Positions 11,636 through 21,933 of a DNA stretch of 64,000 bases are shown here, piece by piece. The DNA comes from Heterostelium album PN500. Its lineage: Eukaryota; Evosea; Eumycetozoa; Acytosteliales; Acytosteliaceae. Each line of letters begins with the position of its first letter. The stretch's first letter is position 1. Where the stretch lies: assembly GCF_000004825.1 (NCBI RefSeq), contig NW_008805078.1, forward strand, positions 958,069 through 1,022,068, in the 5' to 3' direction. Below the pieces are notes generated by a model. It was not told the origin of the DNA, made no database searches, and saw only the letters and a list, made by a program, of their open reading frames with translations. The position numbers were made by a program, and so were the translations under genes.

Positions 11636-12405
11636 TTCTTTGTTTTTTTTTTTTGTTTTTAAAAGAGTATTTATTAAAGATAAGTATATACTAATAATTA
11701 TAAATAGAACAAAAAAAAAAAACAAAGTTATTTAAAACAACGTTTAAGATGATTGTACACAAATGATGAAAAGTCTTATCGTTGACAATTTATACATGCT
11801 TAAAATTTTGTACAAAAAAAAAAACAAAAAAAAAATTAAAAAATCTAAAAATCTTTTGATGAGTTTTTAAAACAGCTGCAAATTTAACCTGATCTTATCA
11901 GACACTTTTTTAAAATTTTTTTAAAATTTTTTTTGCAATTCTAATTCCGGTCATTTTGATGACTGATCCTAACCTAAGATGAACATTTTTTTAATTCCTC
12001 TCGAACAACCCAATGAAAATTCCAATTAATTATAATCGGTATTTTAAACTTTAATAACTTAACAATAGTAAGATCCCAAAAGTGAGCACAATGATCATCT
12101 AAAAACACCATTATTTATTTTTATTTTTTTTTGTTCCTGAGATTCCCCAAAAAAATAAGCATCCATCTTTTCTTTTTGTTAGTTCCTGGTCAAAAAATTT
12201 AAATAAATAGAAGAGTTTAAACTTCTCGAATTGAATTATCACTTTAATTTTGACACCATAATGTAATTACAATATAAATAGAATTGAAAAATTATTTATT
12301 TTTAATTCAATAAATTGATATTATTTTATGTAGATTTTTTGATGATCTCGAATATAAATTTATGTTTCTATTGAAATAATAAACCTAGATATATCTGGAT
12401 ATCTT
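11636..12405. other. Intergenic spacer, no gene seen
   Basis: A/T-rich DNA upstream of the decarboxylase gene and downstream of the four-TM gene. No coding-like frame or repeat beyond homopolymer runs. Confidence 0.5.
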
Positions 12406-13277
12406 TTAAATTGGCGTATTCCAAATTAACATTTGTTCATCATCGATTGGTTTGTACTTTCTTCTCTTTTCTTTTCGGAGAGTGATTACCCAAACAATGA
12501 TAATGCCGATAAGATTGAGGAATCCACAAATGGTGATGACTACCCATCCTGTGTAAGGTTGCCAACCAACAGTCTCTAAGGTGGGCTCAGCGAATGAATC
12601 ACTAGTACTATTACTATTCTTTCTTATGAATCCTTTGTCATCCGGCAAAAGATCACATCGCAAAGGTATCTTGTCTGATTTTGCTTTGCAATCCTATAAT
12701 TTAATAATAATTAAAAATTTATCAATTGAAATCAATCAATCAATCAAAAAAAAAGTTAATAAAGTAAATAAAATGTGAAATAAATTATAAAGATATACTT
12801 ACATCTTCAATGGTATGCATGATTCTTGTGAAATAAATAATCGATACAGAGACAGAGATGAACGAAGCCACAGAGAATAGACGTGATGTACGTGGAACGA
12901 GTGACGACGACTTCTTAAAACCGAGCAATAGGATACTATGGAGAAGAATGATGACGACTACACACACTAAAGACAGAGTCATCAATGCAATACACAGCTG
13001 CAACAAACTGAGTGTTTTCTCCATGTTATCAAATGATTCAACACTGGACATTGTTGAATTTATATTCTTAAAATCATTGTAATAGAAATAGGTCTTATTG
13101 CCTCCACCCCAAAAAATCCTGAACCAATAGACTTTAATAATAAGAAAAAATATAGTATCATAAGTATAATATCATTCATTATAATTATAAAGTTATATTA
13201 CCTTGATAGCTTGCAATATAGAGACAAAGTATCATTAAGAATACAAACAAAGGAAGTAAATTAAAGTATCTATTCAT
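12406..13277 (-). CDS. Four-TM membrane protein, unknown function (three exons)
   Basis: Minus-strand exons 13277-13202, 13131-12803 and 12693-12406; introns phase 1 and 0; 230 residues. TM1 is at the very N-terminus (LLPLFVFLMILCLYIA). An outward loop of about 45 residues carries Y-W-F and GGGNKT (possible N-glycosylation at N-K-T). TM2 (LLQLCIALMTLSLVCVVVII), TM3 (LFSVASFISVSVSIIYF), a second loop with two Cys (DCKAKS, LRCDLLPDD) and TM4 (GWVVITICGFLNLIGIIIVW) follow, with a basic cytoplasmic tail KEKRRKYK. The topology is claudin/tetraspan-like (both ends inside, two outer loops), but I see none of the diagnostic claudin or tetraspanin motifs. Exon joins are supported by GTAAT/GTAAGT donors, TTAAAG/TTATAG acceptors and an open frame throughout. 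Function unknown. Confidence 0.7.
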
Positions 13278-15277
13278 TTCTTTATAAATATATATATATT
13301 ATTCTCAAATGATAATGATGTATATGTTTAAGAGATTTGAAGAGATGTAATTTTTGATTTGATAAACTGAAAGAAGGGTGAGAATTATAAAGATTAATAG
13401 GTGTTATTAAATAGATAAAGTGCTGATTGTTATATAGATGATAGATATTTAATTGTTATTATTTTATTTTTTGATATTATTATTATTATAGATTGATAAT
13501 GATGAAACGTTATAAAGTCACCCTTCTTTTTTGTTAAGGTAGGTTAGTGGATTGACAGCTTGTCTTTGAAATGGCATGAAGAATAGGCAAACAAAGAATC
13601 GTTATTCAACGGTTGAACTTCTCAGTTTGCAATGATAGGAATGCTTTTGAGTAGTAGCTCCTTGATATGGTGGTGTTTAAAATAAAAATTTAAAACTTGG
13701 TGTGTTTGTTTTGATTTGTTGTGTGATGAGAGATGAAATGATTGCTATCAATGATATTTATTCAACAACTGTTAATTTTAACAAAAGAGTTCTGTCAAAA
13801 TAGGAATAAGAGTACAATACAAAAATAAAAATAATAAAAATAAAAGTTAAATAAAATATTTTAGATATTAATAGTCTTGATTGTAAATAAATATATAATA
13901 AAGAATGATTAAACAAAGTAAAAAGATATTTTAACAATGCCAAAAATCAGTTTTTATTGGCGATCTATTTTTTTTTTTATTCAAATTTCATATTTATTTG
14001 CACAATATTGTTCAAACTATTTTTGTGGTCAACATCTCATAAAGTAAATAGGATAAAAATCGGATACAAATATTTAAAAAAATAAAAAATTGGATTTTAA
14101 ATAGTTAGGTTATAATGTTAGGTAGTACTTATCATCTCTAATTGCCAAGAAATAAATATAATTTGTATTAAAGATATTTATATAGTTAATTAAAATATAT
14201 TATTATTTTATTTGATAATGTTCATAAGAAAAATAAAGAAATGTCTGTATTGGTTCGAAGGTTGAAATTTGATATATATTAAGACATTACAACTAAACTT
14301 CAATGCTTTTCACAACATAGCTAGCTTACTGATGAAAAAGTGATCTTATACAATTATTTATCGCTGATCATGAATACTCATTCTAATTTTAACACACTCT
14401 CTAACAAAAATCACTGTGTTTTATAGTAAAAAACAAACATTTTGTTTGAGTACATAAACTTGAAAAAAAAAACAACAACCATATACCTATCACTAAACAA
14501 ATAACTATAGTTGATTACATACCACATGTAGTGTTTTTTTCATTTATTTGTTTTTTTTTGTTTTTTTTTGTTTTTTTTTTTATCATACTTTTATTGTTAC
14601 CTCTATCACTACTACTACTACTATGAAGTGAATAAGATAAAATGTAATCAAAACTCATTGAGTTAAAAAATAAAATACATTTGTTGGTGATCACTTCATT
14701 ACTGTACCTAACTTTTTTAATCGAAATTCCACCACTCATCATCATTCAAAACACATTCATTTCATTTACAACAATCAGTTTTCTGATTAACATATTTTAA
14801 TTTCACAATGCGGTCAATCCTTATTTTGTTGAATGAAAATTAAGTTGCAATAGTATTTATAGTGAAACAGCTGTTACCATTTGATGAAAAGAATTGTATT
14901 TCTGCTATATATATGTGTGTGTGAATGAGTGTTGTTTTTACATGCTACAATAATTGAACAAGTAACACATTATTCATATGAATTTTAATATCATTATAGT
15001 ACAAACAAAGGGTTATTATTAATATAAAAGGTTTGGTCTTAATGCGAGTGATTGTTCAGCAAAATTTTCATTTCCAAACAATATAAACAAGTTGTTGAAT
15101 CATATTTTATTTCTATCTATCTGCTTTTTTTTTTTTTTTTTTAATTGGAAAATATTCTACTAAATCAAACAAGGTAATCTAAACCAAGTTTAGAGTTTAC
15201 TTATCCAAGTCAATCCTTAAACAACAACAACAACCCAACACCGTTAAAATTCTTCAAACAAAGAATCCGATTCAAAA
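13278..15277. other. 2-kb gene-poor A/T-rich interval
   Basis: No supported gene. Short frames at 13758-13943 and 14515-14745 on the minus strand have spacer composition and are rejected. A slightly richer patch near 13540-13680 has no open frame of note on either strand. The last 100 bases are the leader of the small secreted-protein gene, with CAACAACAACAAC before the ATG. Confidence 0.45.
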
Positions 15278-15526
15278 ATGAAGATTATACTTGTCATTTT
15301 CGCATTGATCTGTCTGACAATGGTAATGGCCGATGTCATCATACCGACTTGCTCAAACACATGTCAGACCGGTGTATACCAACAGATGTACAATTTCTGC
15401 TATTCGCTGACCAACCCTAGTAGTGCGCGTGACTACTGTATGAGTGGTCTTCCTTTCCTTAAATCTATCGAAAGCTCTCCAAGATCCTACAGAGCCAATT
15501 GTAATGACCTGTGTGAAACCTTGTAA
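15278..15526 (+). CDS. Small secreted cysteine-rich protein (82 aa)
   Basis: Single exon. Residues 1-18 are a typical signal peptide (MKIILVIFALICLTMVMA). The mature part of about 64 residues has six cysteines spaced C-x3-C-x11-C-x12-C-x20-C-x3-C, that is, a CxxxC pair near each end and two single cysteines between. This spacing suggests a compact disulfide-bonded helical hairpin. There is no TM segment or ER-retention tail, so secretion or delivery to phagosomes or lysosomes is expected. I do not recognise the family. The leader and codon use look like a normal expressed gene even though both flanks are gene-poor. Confidence 0.8.
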   Translation: MKIILVIFALICLTMVMADVIIPTCSNTCQTGVYQQMYNFCYSLTNPSSARDYCMSGLPFLKSIESSPRSYRANCNDLCETL

Positions 15527-15702
15527 TCTTTTACTAGGGATACATGAAAAAGACACAACAACAATTAAACCACAACAACCTAAATATTTCCATCTTTATT
15601 ATTATCGATATCTAAAATTAAAAAATTAAATAAAGTAGTATTTGTTCAAAACAATAGTTTTGAAATTTAAATAAAAGAAAATAAATTATAAGTTATTTAT
15701 GT

Positions 15703-16179
15703 TTTTGTTTTAGAAAACTTTACAAACATTTTACTTCTTCCGTACCTCTATCTTCCCAATGTTTAGGATAAAAAAGTGTGGATCGCAAGATGTCTTCGAA
15801 TCTCTCCAAATCAATTCAGTGAATTTTACTTTTACTATCTGTTTATGAAAGTTCTAATCAGATAGATGCTATAGAATTCTAATGGTAATTATCCTTTCTT
15901 TCAATTGGTTTTTTCGTCAACTTCCTTTTTCTTATTTTCTTTTCTTTCTTTTTTTTTCTTTTCCATTCCTAATTCATAAAATAAGGAGAGGATGAATTTT
16001 TCGACTTTATAGATACCTACTTGATTAGCAGATCCAGTACCTCTGGTATGCAGCCAACAGATCCTTTGAATAGTTTAGAAACCTGCCTTAAACAATTCAA
16101 GAAGAAGTGTATATTGGAGTCAGCAACTAAAACTTCTAACTTCTCGAAGATCTCCTTAAAACCAAATCTGTTAATCTAG
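15703..16179 (+). pseudogene. Coding-like fragments, possible dead or unmodelled small gene
   Basis: Two coding-like stretches sit in spacer DNA. The first (about 15759-15845) reads MFRIKKCGSQDVFESLQIN. The second (15991-16179) reads DEFFDFIDTYLISRSSTSGM and continues to PTDPLNSLETCLKQFKKK before a stop. Both have protein-like composition and lie in the same direction, with 145 bases of spacer between them that could be an intron, but no convincing donor and acceptor join them in frame. No family is recognised. It could be the 3' part of a decayed gene. Confidence 0.35.
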
Positions 16180-17359
16180 CGGTGAATTCTTTTTTATTAT
16201 TTTCATTTACATTATTAATTCTACTAGAGAATAGAAACTTATAAATTATGGTTCACTATAAAAGAATAGTATAATTGATATGAATAAGGGCTTAAACAAA
16301 TAAATAAGATAAAACACATACCAAACAGAATCAAAATTTGGAGAATATTAAACTAAAAGAATCAACTACTAAATTAAAAGTTCTATTCGAAGCCATACTA
16401 AAGTAATATAATGAGATAAATACCTTCTACTAAATTATATATCCTATATAAAGGAATATGATAAGATTTTATTCAAATTAATATTAATTTATAAGATAAA
16501 AGTTTTAGATCAATGGTAAATGATTTCGAATGTTTCCTTGCATCTTATTGTCTTTCCTATATTTAATTTATTATTTCAACCGTTACCTCAGATTATGTTT
16601 GGAGTATTCTAAACTTATCTATATTCTTCAAGGGATCAATAAAAATAATTTATCAATATAATATTTCATTGATTATTATTAGTTCTTATTCTTCTTAAAA
16701 GGATAGATATGCTTTAAAAAAACTAATACTTACTCTTTTATGAAAACAATAGTTTTTATTAAAAATAAATTATTTCGTTGTCAATAGAGAAAGTTAATTG
16801 TTGATATATCTTCACTCAAAACTAATATTTTATCTTCTACTATCAGAAATAACTTTCTTAGGTTAAATCAAAAAATTTCATAAATATATCTTCATCAAAT
16901 AAAAATAGAAAATAATTGTAAAAACAATTCTATAATTAATTTATTTATATTCTTTTTATATTCTTTAGAAATAAATAATTGGATAGATTGATATGGAACT
17001 AATTTTTATACTTCGTACCTATCAACGTGTGAAGTTTCCTATTTAAATTCAGCTTCATGGAATTAAATAAATACGTTGTCAAATATCATTAAATCTTTGA
17101 TTTTAGAAGATACCATTTTACTTTTACAATAAAAATATTACGATTTGATTCAACTCTAATTTTATTTTTTTATTTTCTTTTCTGTTGTACATCAATCACC
17201 TTCCACCATTAAAAATTTAATTATTTTTTGTATTTTTTTAAAACTACTATTGATTCCTTTTAATTTTTTTTTTGGAGATTTTTCTTTTCTTTTTAGTGAA
17301 AAACAAAAAAATAGACTGGTTCCTTCATCAATTCCATTTTTAGAGGTTCACATCATTCA
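16180..17359. other. A/T-rich interval, no gene seen
   Basis: Degenerate A/T-rich DNA between the coding fragments and the large hairpin. All frames are short. No terminal repeats or other element boundaries were noticed. Confidence 0.45.
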
Positions 17360-17495
17360 TATTTTCTCTTGATAAAGATTTCTGGTATCGACGTAGACAT
17401 CACATTTTTAGTTAAAATAATGAATAAATATAATAATGAATAACTAAAAATGTGATGTCTACGTCAATACCAGAAATCTTTATAAAGAGAAAATA
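17360..17495. repeat. Large near-perfect inverted repeat (55-bp arms, 26-nt loop)
   Basis: The left arm 17360-17414 and right arm 17441-17495 are reverse complements with only two mismatches in 55 positions; the spacer 17415-17440 is 26 bases. The arms include GATTTCTGGTAT, GACGTAGACATCACA and TTTTTAGTTA. The arm sequence is not the simple A/T repeat of the spacer, so chance is excluded. If transcribed on either strand it would fold into a long hairpin. It lies 107 bases before the start of the GT31-like gene. Candidates are a small-RNA (miRNA/siRNA-type) precursor, a MITE-like foldback element, or a cruciform regulatory element. Confidence 0.9.
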
Positions 17496-17602
17496 CTTTA
17501 TAGAAATTCAGTTCTAAAATATTTTTATTCTTCTATCTATCAAAATTATTACTTTTATATTTTTAATTTTCTTTGTAAATTAATTATTATTCTATCAAAA
17601 AT

Positions 17603-18364
17603 ATGTATATACTATCCTCTAAAAAATATCAAAATAAATTAATTTTATTATTTATTTTATGCTTTCTATCTTTAATTTTATTCTCTAATATAAATAGTTT
17701 ATCTCCAACCAATAAAACATTGGATCATCCTGTAACACATCTATATAATATTACTAGTTATTCACCCATTACCATTCTTGTTCTTACTTCAGATTCTAAA
17801 AAAGATAGTAGAACTAAATTAATTCGACATACATGGGGAGGTAAAGCCAAACTTCGAGGATGGAAAGTGTATTATTATTCTGAGAGCGACCAGGAGTATC
17901 CTTCGGATACTATTGCTTTAGGATGTAGCCAAAACGAAGATACTAAAAAGTGGAGAGCTCTTTTACATGCCAGGGATTGCTCTGTTCAACCATCCAATTT
18001 CTATATTCTAGTGAACGATACCGTAACTTTAAATATTGGAGAATTATCCAAAAAGATAGAGGAACTCTCGGAAAAGCAACCATTGGTTTATGGACAATGT
18101 ATTACTGTCGATTGGAAAACGAAACCATATTGTGGAGGTGGTGATCTAACTATTTTTAACAGAAAAGGATTAGAATTAATAATGAAAATGTTTTTAAGTG
18201 GAGAATGTAGAGAGTATAATAGTAGATCAGATTGCTTCTATGAAACTAATATAAAGTATGATTTAGGATTCGGTACTTTTCCAGAATCACCTACAACTTT
18301 AAAACACTTTTTAAATAATAATTTATCTTTTCAAATATTAAATATTGAAAATCTTATTTATTAA
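17603..18364 (+). CDS. GT31/fringe-like type II membrane glycosyltransferase
   Basis: Single exon, 253 residues. A short cytoplasmic basic end is followed by one TM anchor at residues 12-31 (LILLFILCFLSLILFSNI), giving the type II topology of Golgi glycosyltransferases. The luminal part begins with SPITILVLTSDSKKDSRTKL-I-R-H-T-W, which matches the GT31/fringe opening (a TILVLTS strand followed by R-x-x-x-I-R-x-T-W). It continues with a YILVNDTV strand at the place of the D-x-D metal motif and a YCGGGDLTIFNRKG block like the acceptor-side C-G-G-x-G of fringe and core-1 galactosyltransferases. Only one Asp remains in the metal motif (N-D instead of D-D), so activity is uncertain. At 253 residues it is shorter than the usual 300-370. 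Codons here are more A/T-rich than in neighbouring genes. Donor and acceptor sugars are unknown. Confidence 0.75.
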   Translation: MYILSSKKYQNKLILLFILCFLSLILFSNINSLSPTNKTLDHPVTHLYNITSYSPITILVLTSDSKKDSRTKLIRHTWGGKAKLRGWKVYYYSESDQEYPSDTIALGCSQNEDTKKWRALLHARDCSVQPSNFYILVNDTVTLNIGELSKKIEELSEKQPLVYGQCITVDWKTKPYCGGGDLTIFNRKGLELIMKMFLSGECREYNSRSDCFYETNIKYDLGFGTFPESPTTLKHFLNNNLSFQILNIENLIY

Positions 18365-19276
18365 TTAATAAATAATATATTATATTTCAAATTGGATAAC
18401 AATTATAAAATTTTTATTAGTTAAACTTCTTGTACTTTTTGTTCCTTTGATTTTTTTAGATGATCTCTATTTGGCCCATATCACTACAATTTCAGTTTGA
18501 CCATTTTTTTAAAAGTGCTTACGTAGAACATATAAAATTATGATAAAGATCTCCTTGGTTGAAATAAGTTACATTGTTTCAATCTTAATTAACATGTTTT
18601 TAAATCGTATAATAATTATTGTTTTTTCAGATCAAACCATCCCACTTTTATCTGAAAAATTGTGAAACGTTGTTTTTTTTTTTTGTAAAAGAAACACTTT
18701 TTTTCCATTGTACCAAATCATTAATGATTTATTAAGTTCTTAATCTTTCAAGAAATGATACTTAAAATAAAATATATTCACTTTGAAATCTCTACAATTT
18801 CGATAAAACAAAAAATCATATCAATAAAAGGTTATATATGTTAAAACGTAGCTTTTCGTAAAAAAAAAAAAAAAAAAAATAACTATTAGATGATTTATCT
18901 TCATTATCATAAAAATGAATACAGGAAATAGATGAACCAAATCTATGATTTATCTAACTTTGAATCGAATAGTTGAGGTTGTATACATTTTAGATATATT
19001 GTTGGTGTTTGTTGTCTGAGGAAATTATATAATTTCTAAGTTTCAATAGATATACACTCAATTCTTTTATCAATTATATTAACATATTATTTCAATTTTG
19101 TTTGGAATAATCGTCAGTGTCAAGGAAGTTCAAAAAAAAATGAAAAAAAAATAATTTGATTTTTTTAATTTTTATTTTTGAGTGTAATTACGTTTGGTGA
19201 TAGTTTTTTTGTGAATTTTTTTACATATTTTTTGATCAAATCATATTTTTAATATCAATTAAATAAATAAATAATA
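18365..19276. other. Intergenic spacer, no gene seen
   Basis: A/T-rich DNA with an A run at about 18860-18878. No coding frame or RNA gene was recognised. Confidence 0.5.
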
Positions 19277-19853
19277 ATGGCAGGTCAATATTGGAGATTC
19301 GCTGGTCTTACATACCTTGAATATATCAACCTTTCTGGTTCACATCTTCGTAACTGTTTGAAGGAGCCATTCAAGGCTGCCGCCAAGAACAGAGAACAAA
19401 TGTTTTCAACTTACACCACCTACCAAAACGGAAAGGAACTTAGCTCCAGTATGTCTTTGTTTTTGACTCTACTTCGCTTCACTTCACTACACTTCACTAC
19501 ACTATCTATTCAGCTCAGTCAACACCTTTATATCTATTACGATCATATTCTTTGAATGATTAACCAGCAATATTATAAAAAGAATGTTTATATTTGCGAA
19601 CAAACAGCTGCAAAACCACACATTATTCTATCAAATAATATTTAGATTTACATTAGCTATAGATTTGGAATTATCATATTATTTAGACAAGATGTTAAGT
19701 GTATTGATTATCACTTTAATAGATTATTAGAAGATTTATATCATATATATATAAACAATTTAAAATTATTATCTTAACATCAAGAATACTAATATGTTTA
19801 CTTTAACTATAGTTACCCTTTCAATGCCAGATCTTGCTGCCCCAAAGAAATAA
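19277..19853 (+). CDS. atp5E: Mitochondrial ATP synthase F1 epsilon subunit
   Basis: Two exons: 19277-19448 and 19813-19853, phase 1, 70 residues. The opening MAGQYWRFAGLTYLEYINLS matches the eukaryotic epsilon-subunit signature (a short N-terminal loop, YWR-x-AG-L-x-Y-x-x-Y). It is followed by the basic helix LRNCLKEPFKAAAKNREQMF. This small protein sits in the F1 central stalk with gamma and delta. The spliced tail reads ITLSMPDLAAPKK and ends in AAPKK; family members are about 50-75 residues, so the length fits. Without splicing the frame runs into intron sequence (a repeated CTTCACTACA motif). The intron is 364 bases, several times longer than most here. No cleaved presequence is expected for this subunit. 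Confidence 0.9.
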
Positions 19854-20275
19854 ATTATTAATTCATCATACCGTTATAGATAGTTATAGTTATAGTTAAC
19901 CAACCAACAAACAAACAAACAACAAAAAAAAAAAAAGAAACGACGACATATCGATATGTGAATTCATTCATTTTTATTATAAATAGTGAATAAAGTTTAT
20001 TGTAAAATCATTAAAGACAAACTTAGATAGAAACAGATTAACAACTATAATCAATAGATCTCTTTATTTTGGTTATTTAACTATTTATTTATTTATTAAA
20101 AATAATAGATATTCAATTACAATATTGTATTGTTGATTTATTTATATATTGTTTTTTTTTACAGAGTTTTATTATAATTTAAATTATGACTAATGATTTC
20201 AAAAGTTAAGTTGACTTATAGTAGTAGTGGTAGTTGGTAGTCAACAAGTTGGTAGGGAGGTGGTTGATTACATTT
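19854..20275. other. Convergent intergenic spacer
   Basis: A/T-rich DNA between the 3' ends of the ATP synthase and lipase genes. No gene seen. Confidence 0.5.
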
Positions 20276-21505
20276 TCACTCGTTATGTTGTGAATTTGGG
20301 AAATACTTTTGTATTAGCGATACGACGGTTGGGTACATTGTGATGTGAGCATCTAATGCCCAGACATAATCGAGGTGTGCGTAGTCGGCAATCTTTTGCC
20401 AGTAGATCAGTGACTCTGCAGGCAATACATTGACAAGATCCTGGACGTCTACAGGGTCAGCAAGCTCATCGAGACCACCAGAGAACAGAGCGATCTTCAC
20501 ATTGGTTGGGAAGTTTGAGACGTTGTAGATAGGTGGGTAAAGCTGATGATAGTGCTCCATGTTTCCAACGGGGCCATGGTCGAACATCTGTAGTTGTTTG
20601 TTACGAACATCCTGTGCCCAGTGTCTGATGTTCTGCACCGACGTTCCGGCTGGCTCGTGTCCAGCAACCACCGGCATTCTACTGTCGTTGAAGGCACCAC
20701 GGTGTTTTCCACAGAGGAATTCCACAACGGTTGCGCAACACTCGTCGCACTCCACACAAAAGTCGATAAAGATTTCACGCAGCTTCTCGGGTGTTGGCAG
20801 GAATCGGTTCTCGCCAAACACCTCCAGTAGTGTATCGATGTGAAGTTTCGCCAGTTCGGCCAGCCCGTTGTTAGTGATGTGTGTCACGTTTCCGACTGGT
20901 CCGACGCCGATAAAGAGTGGCGCCCACTCGGCCAGCGACGAATTGACGGTGTATCCGATGAATGCTTGGATCGTGCCTTCGGAGTGGCCAACATATGGCA
21001 GTGTAGCAAACCCGGTAAACTCACGGATATAGTTGATGGTGGCAGGCATGTCGAACCATCCCATCTCATCGAATGAGAATCGCCAAAACTCTGGCGATGT
21101 TATTGGGAGGCTGGTGTGGTTGGTGCTGTAGGTGTTTCCACGATTGTTTCCTAGCCAGACGTCATAGCCTGCATCAGCGAGGATATAGGCGAGTGACTCT
21201 GATGGCTCGTTGATAATCCATGTGATTGAACTGTCGAGAAGACCGTGCTGAAGCAACACCGGTTGTTTCGGAGTGGTCGGCGAAGCATTGGATCTACCAT
21301 TTCGAATTCTGAAAACCTGCAGAATATATCCATCTACTGTTGTCACGAAATGATTTTCACACGGATAACCATGAGCATTTACAATTTCCATGAACGATCT
21401 ATTCTCATCGGGATCGCCTCCAATCGATGGAATCGAATCCGAAATTGCTACATCTGCAATTATTAAAAATAATAATAATATTAAAACATTGATTAATTTT
21501 ATCAT
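20276..21505 (-). CDS. Acid lipase (gastric/lysosomal lipase family), secreted
   Basis: Single exon, 409 residues. Signal peptide at residues 1-22 (MIKLINVLILLLFLIIADVA). The alpha/beta-hydrolase lipase lid region YPCENHFVTTVDGYILQVFR (about 48-67) and oxyanion stretch VLLQHGLLDSSITW follow. The nucleophile elbow is GHSEGT (Ser near residue 173, with Glu in place of the common Gln). The acid is in SGGLDELADP and the histidine in YAHLDYVWALDAH. All three catalytic residues are present. Cysteines in the cap (CVECDECCATVVEFLCG) suggest extra disulfides. The family hydrolyses triglycerides and sterol esters in lysosomes or outside the cell; for a phagotroph, digestion of bacterial lipid is likely (inference). 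Length is as expected (about 400). Confidence 0.92.
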   Translation of the reverse strand: MIKLINVLILLLFLIIADVAISDSIPSIGGDPDENRSFMEIVNAHGYPCENHFVTTVDGYILQVFRIRNGRSNASPTTPKQPVLLQHGLLDSSITWIINEPSESLAYILADAGYDVWLGNNRGNTYSTNHTSLPITSPEFWRFSFDEMGWFDMPATINYIREFTGFATLPYVGHSEGTIQAFIGYTVNSSLAEWAPLFIGVGPVGNVTHITNNGLAELAKLHIDTLLEVFGENRFLPTPEKLREIFIDFCVECDECCATVVEFLCGKHRGAFNDSRMPVVAGHEPAGTSVQNIRHWAQDVRNKQLQMFDHGPVGNMEHYHQLYPPIYNVSNFPTNVKIALFSGGLDELADPVDVQDLVNVLPAESLIYWQKIADYAHLDYVWALDAHITMYPTVVSLIQKYFPNSQHNE

Positions 21506-21933
21506 TTGTTTTAAAAATTATTTATTTAATATTATTATATATTTCTATCAAGTTATATATATTTATTTATAACAATTATAATACTTATAATAGAATAAAG
21601 TAAAAATACAAATTACACAAAATTGGTGAGAAATTAAAGTGTGGTAATTAACTTTTGACTTTTTTGCAATTCCCAATTTTTTTTATGCGCAAGCACACAG
21701 AACCTGTATGGAAAATTTCAATTTTTTTAAATTTCAAAAAATCTTTTTGTTATTTTTCAATCACACCAATAATCAATAACCAAATCATTTTGAAAATCTT
21801 TGCATATCTTTTATCATCAAAATAAAAAATATTATATATTATGTTTTAACAAAAATTGACTAAATTCTATTTATTTTATTAAAAAAATAAAAGATTGTTT
21901 TAAATATTAAAGGTATTTGTATTTATTACTATT
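21506..21933. other. Intergenic spacer, no gene seen
   Basis: A/T-rich promoter-side DNA of the lipase gene and trailer of the next minus-strand gene. Nothing else recognised. Confidence 0.5.

Noticed and set aside
11636-11725. N-terminal extension of the decarboxylase (MFFFFVLFIIISIYLSL...)
   Set aside because: Looks like a membrane anchor but is translation of T-rich leader DNA; the enzyme family is soluble and aligns from the downstream ATG.
20497-21333. Several 60-106 codon frames on both strands inside the lipase
   Set aside because: Other-frame shadows of a GC-richer exon; the lipase frame has all catalytic motifs.
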